A stretch of 64,000 nt of DNA from Rhizodiscina lignyota (lineage: Eukaryota > Ascomycota > Dothideomycetes > Aulographales > Rhizodiscinaceae). Below are positions 61,578-64,000 of the stretch, piece after piece. The stretch is taken from contig ML978124.1 in NCBI GenBank assembly GCA_010015805.1, forward strand, positions 868,001 to 932,000, written 5' to 3'. Position numbers and translations under genes: made by a program. The notes beneath the pieces were generated by a model. The model had not been told where the DNA came from. It did no database searches and was given only the letters and a program-made list of their open reading frames with translations. Every line of letters begins with the position of its first letter. The stretch's first letter is position 1.

Positions 61578-62382
61578 GATTTATCGCTACCGACGTCTCA
61601 ATCAAGGTTCTGACACTGGTACTGCTGAGCTGCGTTCCACGGCGATTTAAGTGATAGGATATTGGGTGGGCCTGATGTTTGAGGCACGTCTCTGCTTAGG
61701 CCTCACATAGATTCGTAATTCTGCTGAAGGTCTTTAAATATACGACAGTGGCTCACAGGGATTGCTTCAATCACAGACTTTCTCGGGAATAGACTGGAGA
61801 TTTTTGTTGCATAGTTTCACTGAGTCTAAAGAGGCTTTCCTTTGGCTTGAACTCTTCTACCGCAACGCGTTTGGATACGGCGGAGGCACCTCAATTCCAC
61901 CTCTCGCATTTGATGAGCTTGACTCAGGTTTAAAGCTAGTCTTACTCGGGCCTGCCTCGATTTGAGAATTTCCACCGCCTCTCTGACCAGCTGAATCTCT
62001 CTACTTGCGATGCACTACGCAGAGACGAAGAGCAATAGCATGACGTTGGCGCACAAAAGTCCCACGAGCGGAGCACCCTGCGTTGGACCGATTTTATCCA
62101 GGTCGCAACTCCAGCTCTGACGTTTATCACAATTCGACGTCTTTTCCTAAGCGGACCTAGGCACGAGATGAGCTGATGTTGCCAGAGTCACGAGCGCGCA
62201 AGGAGGGTGCCTAGATTGGCGTATAATAAGGCGAATCGAGAAGTGCCAGCCTTCTGGATCGGCGTCCGTGCGCAGCACTTAAAGAGGGGACGAGAGAACC
62301 ACGAGAGTAGCAAACTTCCTCCTACAACCCCCTTGAAGAGCATGTGCCCTTCCTCTCTATACTTTCCTGCTCCGCGACCCCT
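61578..62382. other. Divergent intergenic region, about 0.8 kb
   Basis: It separates the starts of twinfilin (minus) and the CHY/RING gene (plus). No gene is supported. Confidence 0.45.
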
Positions 62383-64000
62383 ATGACGACTCTAATCACC
62401 TCTCTCCTCAACCCTGTCGTCCGCAGATTCGCCTCCAACCCGCCCGGCGAGCAAGGTTCTGCAGCTCAGAGCGAAGAGTCGCAATCACATGTCAGAAGCG
62501 TCGCAGGCGACGGCGACTTCGCTGTCGGAGCCCTGTCCGCCCACAACGACAGCGATGCTGGTGTACAGCTACCGGATAGCGAGCCGCACAATGTTCAATT
62601 ACTGGAGAATAGGCTCAGCGAAGTAGAACCACATGGCGCCGTTGACCAGGCTGCTCCACGAGCAATCCCTCTAAATCCACGTGCGATTACTATACTTGGT
62701 GGAGACGCTTCTGGAGTGCCGGTGGAACATGCGCATGCAGCGCTGTTTACTCAGTCACACGACATTTCCTCCGACCCTCAAATATTCGACCATGACCTCG
62801 CTGTCGAACAGACCTCTTTCATTCCCTCGAGCGACCTCCACGACCCCATTAGTACGGCGCAGGACGATCGAAGCGCCACCTCTCCACCTTCTGGCGCTAT
62901 TCCAATACAAGGAAGAGAAAGGCCAATATCTGCTGGAAGAGCAATGGCATTAGCTGGATCAGAAAGGCCAGCGTCGCTCCCGGCTGACGATGGCATGAGT
63001 GCTCTTCGAAAGAAGATCCACGAGATAAGAGACATGGCTGCATCCAGCGAGGAGAAGGCACGCCGTCTACACTTCATCATGACAGAGAGCTACATCGCAA
63101 ATCACCCCCACCTTGCTCGAGCCCAATCGCCAGCCAGCATTTTCTCAGGAGACAGACCGTTCACGCCTAGATCTCCCACTCCCTTCGATACTCCAGTGCT
63201 TCCTCACTCGCCCGACTCGATGCGCGAGCCTATCGATCCAGCAAACCCCTTCAATGTCACCGAGGCCGACAAGCAGCCCTGCTTTCGCCCACCTCGCTCC
63301 CGCCGTCCTTCCATCGATTACGATGACTATCCTCCGAATAGCGATGGCAATGAGGTACCTGAGCCGGAGGAACCGCAGCTGGGTTGCCGTCACTACAAAC
63401 GCAATGTCAAAATACAATGCTACGATTGTAGGCGATGGTATCCCTGCCGACACTGCCATGATGAAAAGGAGATGGATCATAGTTTGCAACGCAGAAAGAC
63501 CGAGAACATGCTCTGCATGCTATGCCAGACGCCGCAGAGCGCAGGTGAATACTGCAAAGTCTGTGAGCATAGGTCAGCGTACTATTATTGCGATATCTGC
63601 AAGTTGTGGGACGATGATGCAAGTAAGAGAATCTACCATTGTGCAGATTGCGGCATTTGCAGAAGAGGTGAGGGAATCGGAAAAGATTTCGTACACTGCA
63701 AGGTAAGATTCCATCTCTTCAAGACCATGAATATGCGCTCCGGGACTAATAAAGTCAGAAATGCAACATATGCATAGCGATTGCTTCTGCAGCTTCGCAT
63801 CGGTGCATCGAACGCGCGGCGGAGTGCGATTGTCCTATCTGCGGCGACTACATGTTTACTTCATCTTCCTCAATCGTAGCCATGCCCTGTGGACACTACC
63901 TCCACAAGACATGCTACACTCAATACATGGAGACTGCGTACAAATGCCCTATTTGCAAGAAGTCTGCAGTCAATATGGAGCTGCAATGGCGCAAGCTCGA
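62383..64000 (+). CDS. CHY- and RING-type zinc-finger E3 ubiquitin ligase, Pirh2-like (partial)
   Basis: Exon 1 is 62383-63702 and exon 2 starts at 63759 and runs past the window, so the 3' end is missing. The start at 62383 (MTTLITSLLNPVVRRF) is the first ATG in frame; an ATG at 62342 lies in another frame. The first 330 residues are disordered. The CHY finger begins at GCRHYKRNVKIQCYDCRRWY and continues through CRHCHDEKEMDH and CMLCQTPQ; the CTCHY part includes YYYCDICKLWDDD and IYHCADCGICRRG. The RING is CPICGDYMF, MPCGHYLHKTCY and CPICKK. The architecture matches RCHY1/Pirh2 and plant BRUTUS-like ligases; the substrate is unknown. Confidence 0.9.

Overview
The window is nuclear DNA of a filamentous ascomycete (Pezizomycotina). 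The evidence is short introns (mostly 45-70 nt, GT-AG, some with CTAAC/TACTAA branch points), compact genes on both strands, and typical fungal families: Zn2Cys6 regulator, Gal80-like oxidoreductase, alcohol oxidase, bifunctional THI6, RMD1/DUF155, OPT transporter, HET domain. The class cannot be fixed by eye. I find about 26 protein genes, one carboxylesterase with an internal stop, one relict and one unresolved model. No rRNA, convincing tRNA, CRISPR or intact transposon was seen. Exon coordinates were read by hand from splice signals, reading frame and family homology.

Region 1 (0-12.7 kb): a secreted GH2 exo-beta-glucosaminidase, a class II aldolase/adducin protein, a type-B carboxylesterase with two micro-exons and an in-frame TAG, an alpha/beta hydrolase and an F-box/WD40 protein. 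Region 2 (12.7-20.7 kb): a hairpin-bearing spacer, then a peroxisomal alcohol-oxidase-like GMC enzyme, a Zn2Cys6 regulator and a divergent Gal80-like protein. The regulator and the Gal80-like gene share an intergenic region with phased ACGG boxes and a perfect CGG-N7-CCG inverted repeat, the best regulatory signal in the window. Region 3 (20.9-30.7 kb): mitochondrial processing peptidase beta, dienelactone hydrolase, two unrecognised heptad-repeat proteins, an RMD1/DUF155 protein and a single-pass membrane protein.

Region 4 (30.7-39.5 kb): mostly spacer with an unresolved hypothetical gene, an HPP membrane protein, the tRNA-thiolation/molybdopterin enzyme Uba4/MOCS3 and a serine beta-lactamase-family protein. 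Region 5 (39.7-52.1 kb): a large glycosyltransferase with a VPS13-like segment and a tail of UIM-like repeats, a BTB protein, an OPT transporter, a 2OG-Fe(II) oxygenase and a flavin split-barrel protein. Region 6 (52.1-53.9 kb): a small accessory island with a HET-domain relict, a degenerate 55-56 bp tandem repeat and relict coding sequence. Region 7 (53.9-64 kb): a housekeeping block with DHFR, Mediator subunit 22, eIF5, THI6, twinfilin and a CHY/RING ubiquitin ligase that runs off the end.

Most genes are independent housekeeping or accessory functions. The only plausible functional neighbourhood is alcohol oxidase, Zn2Cys6 regulator and Gal80-like protein, where the activator may control itself and its divergent neighbour.
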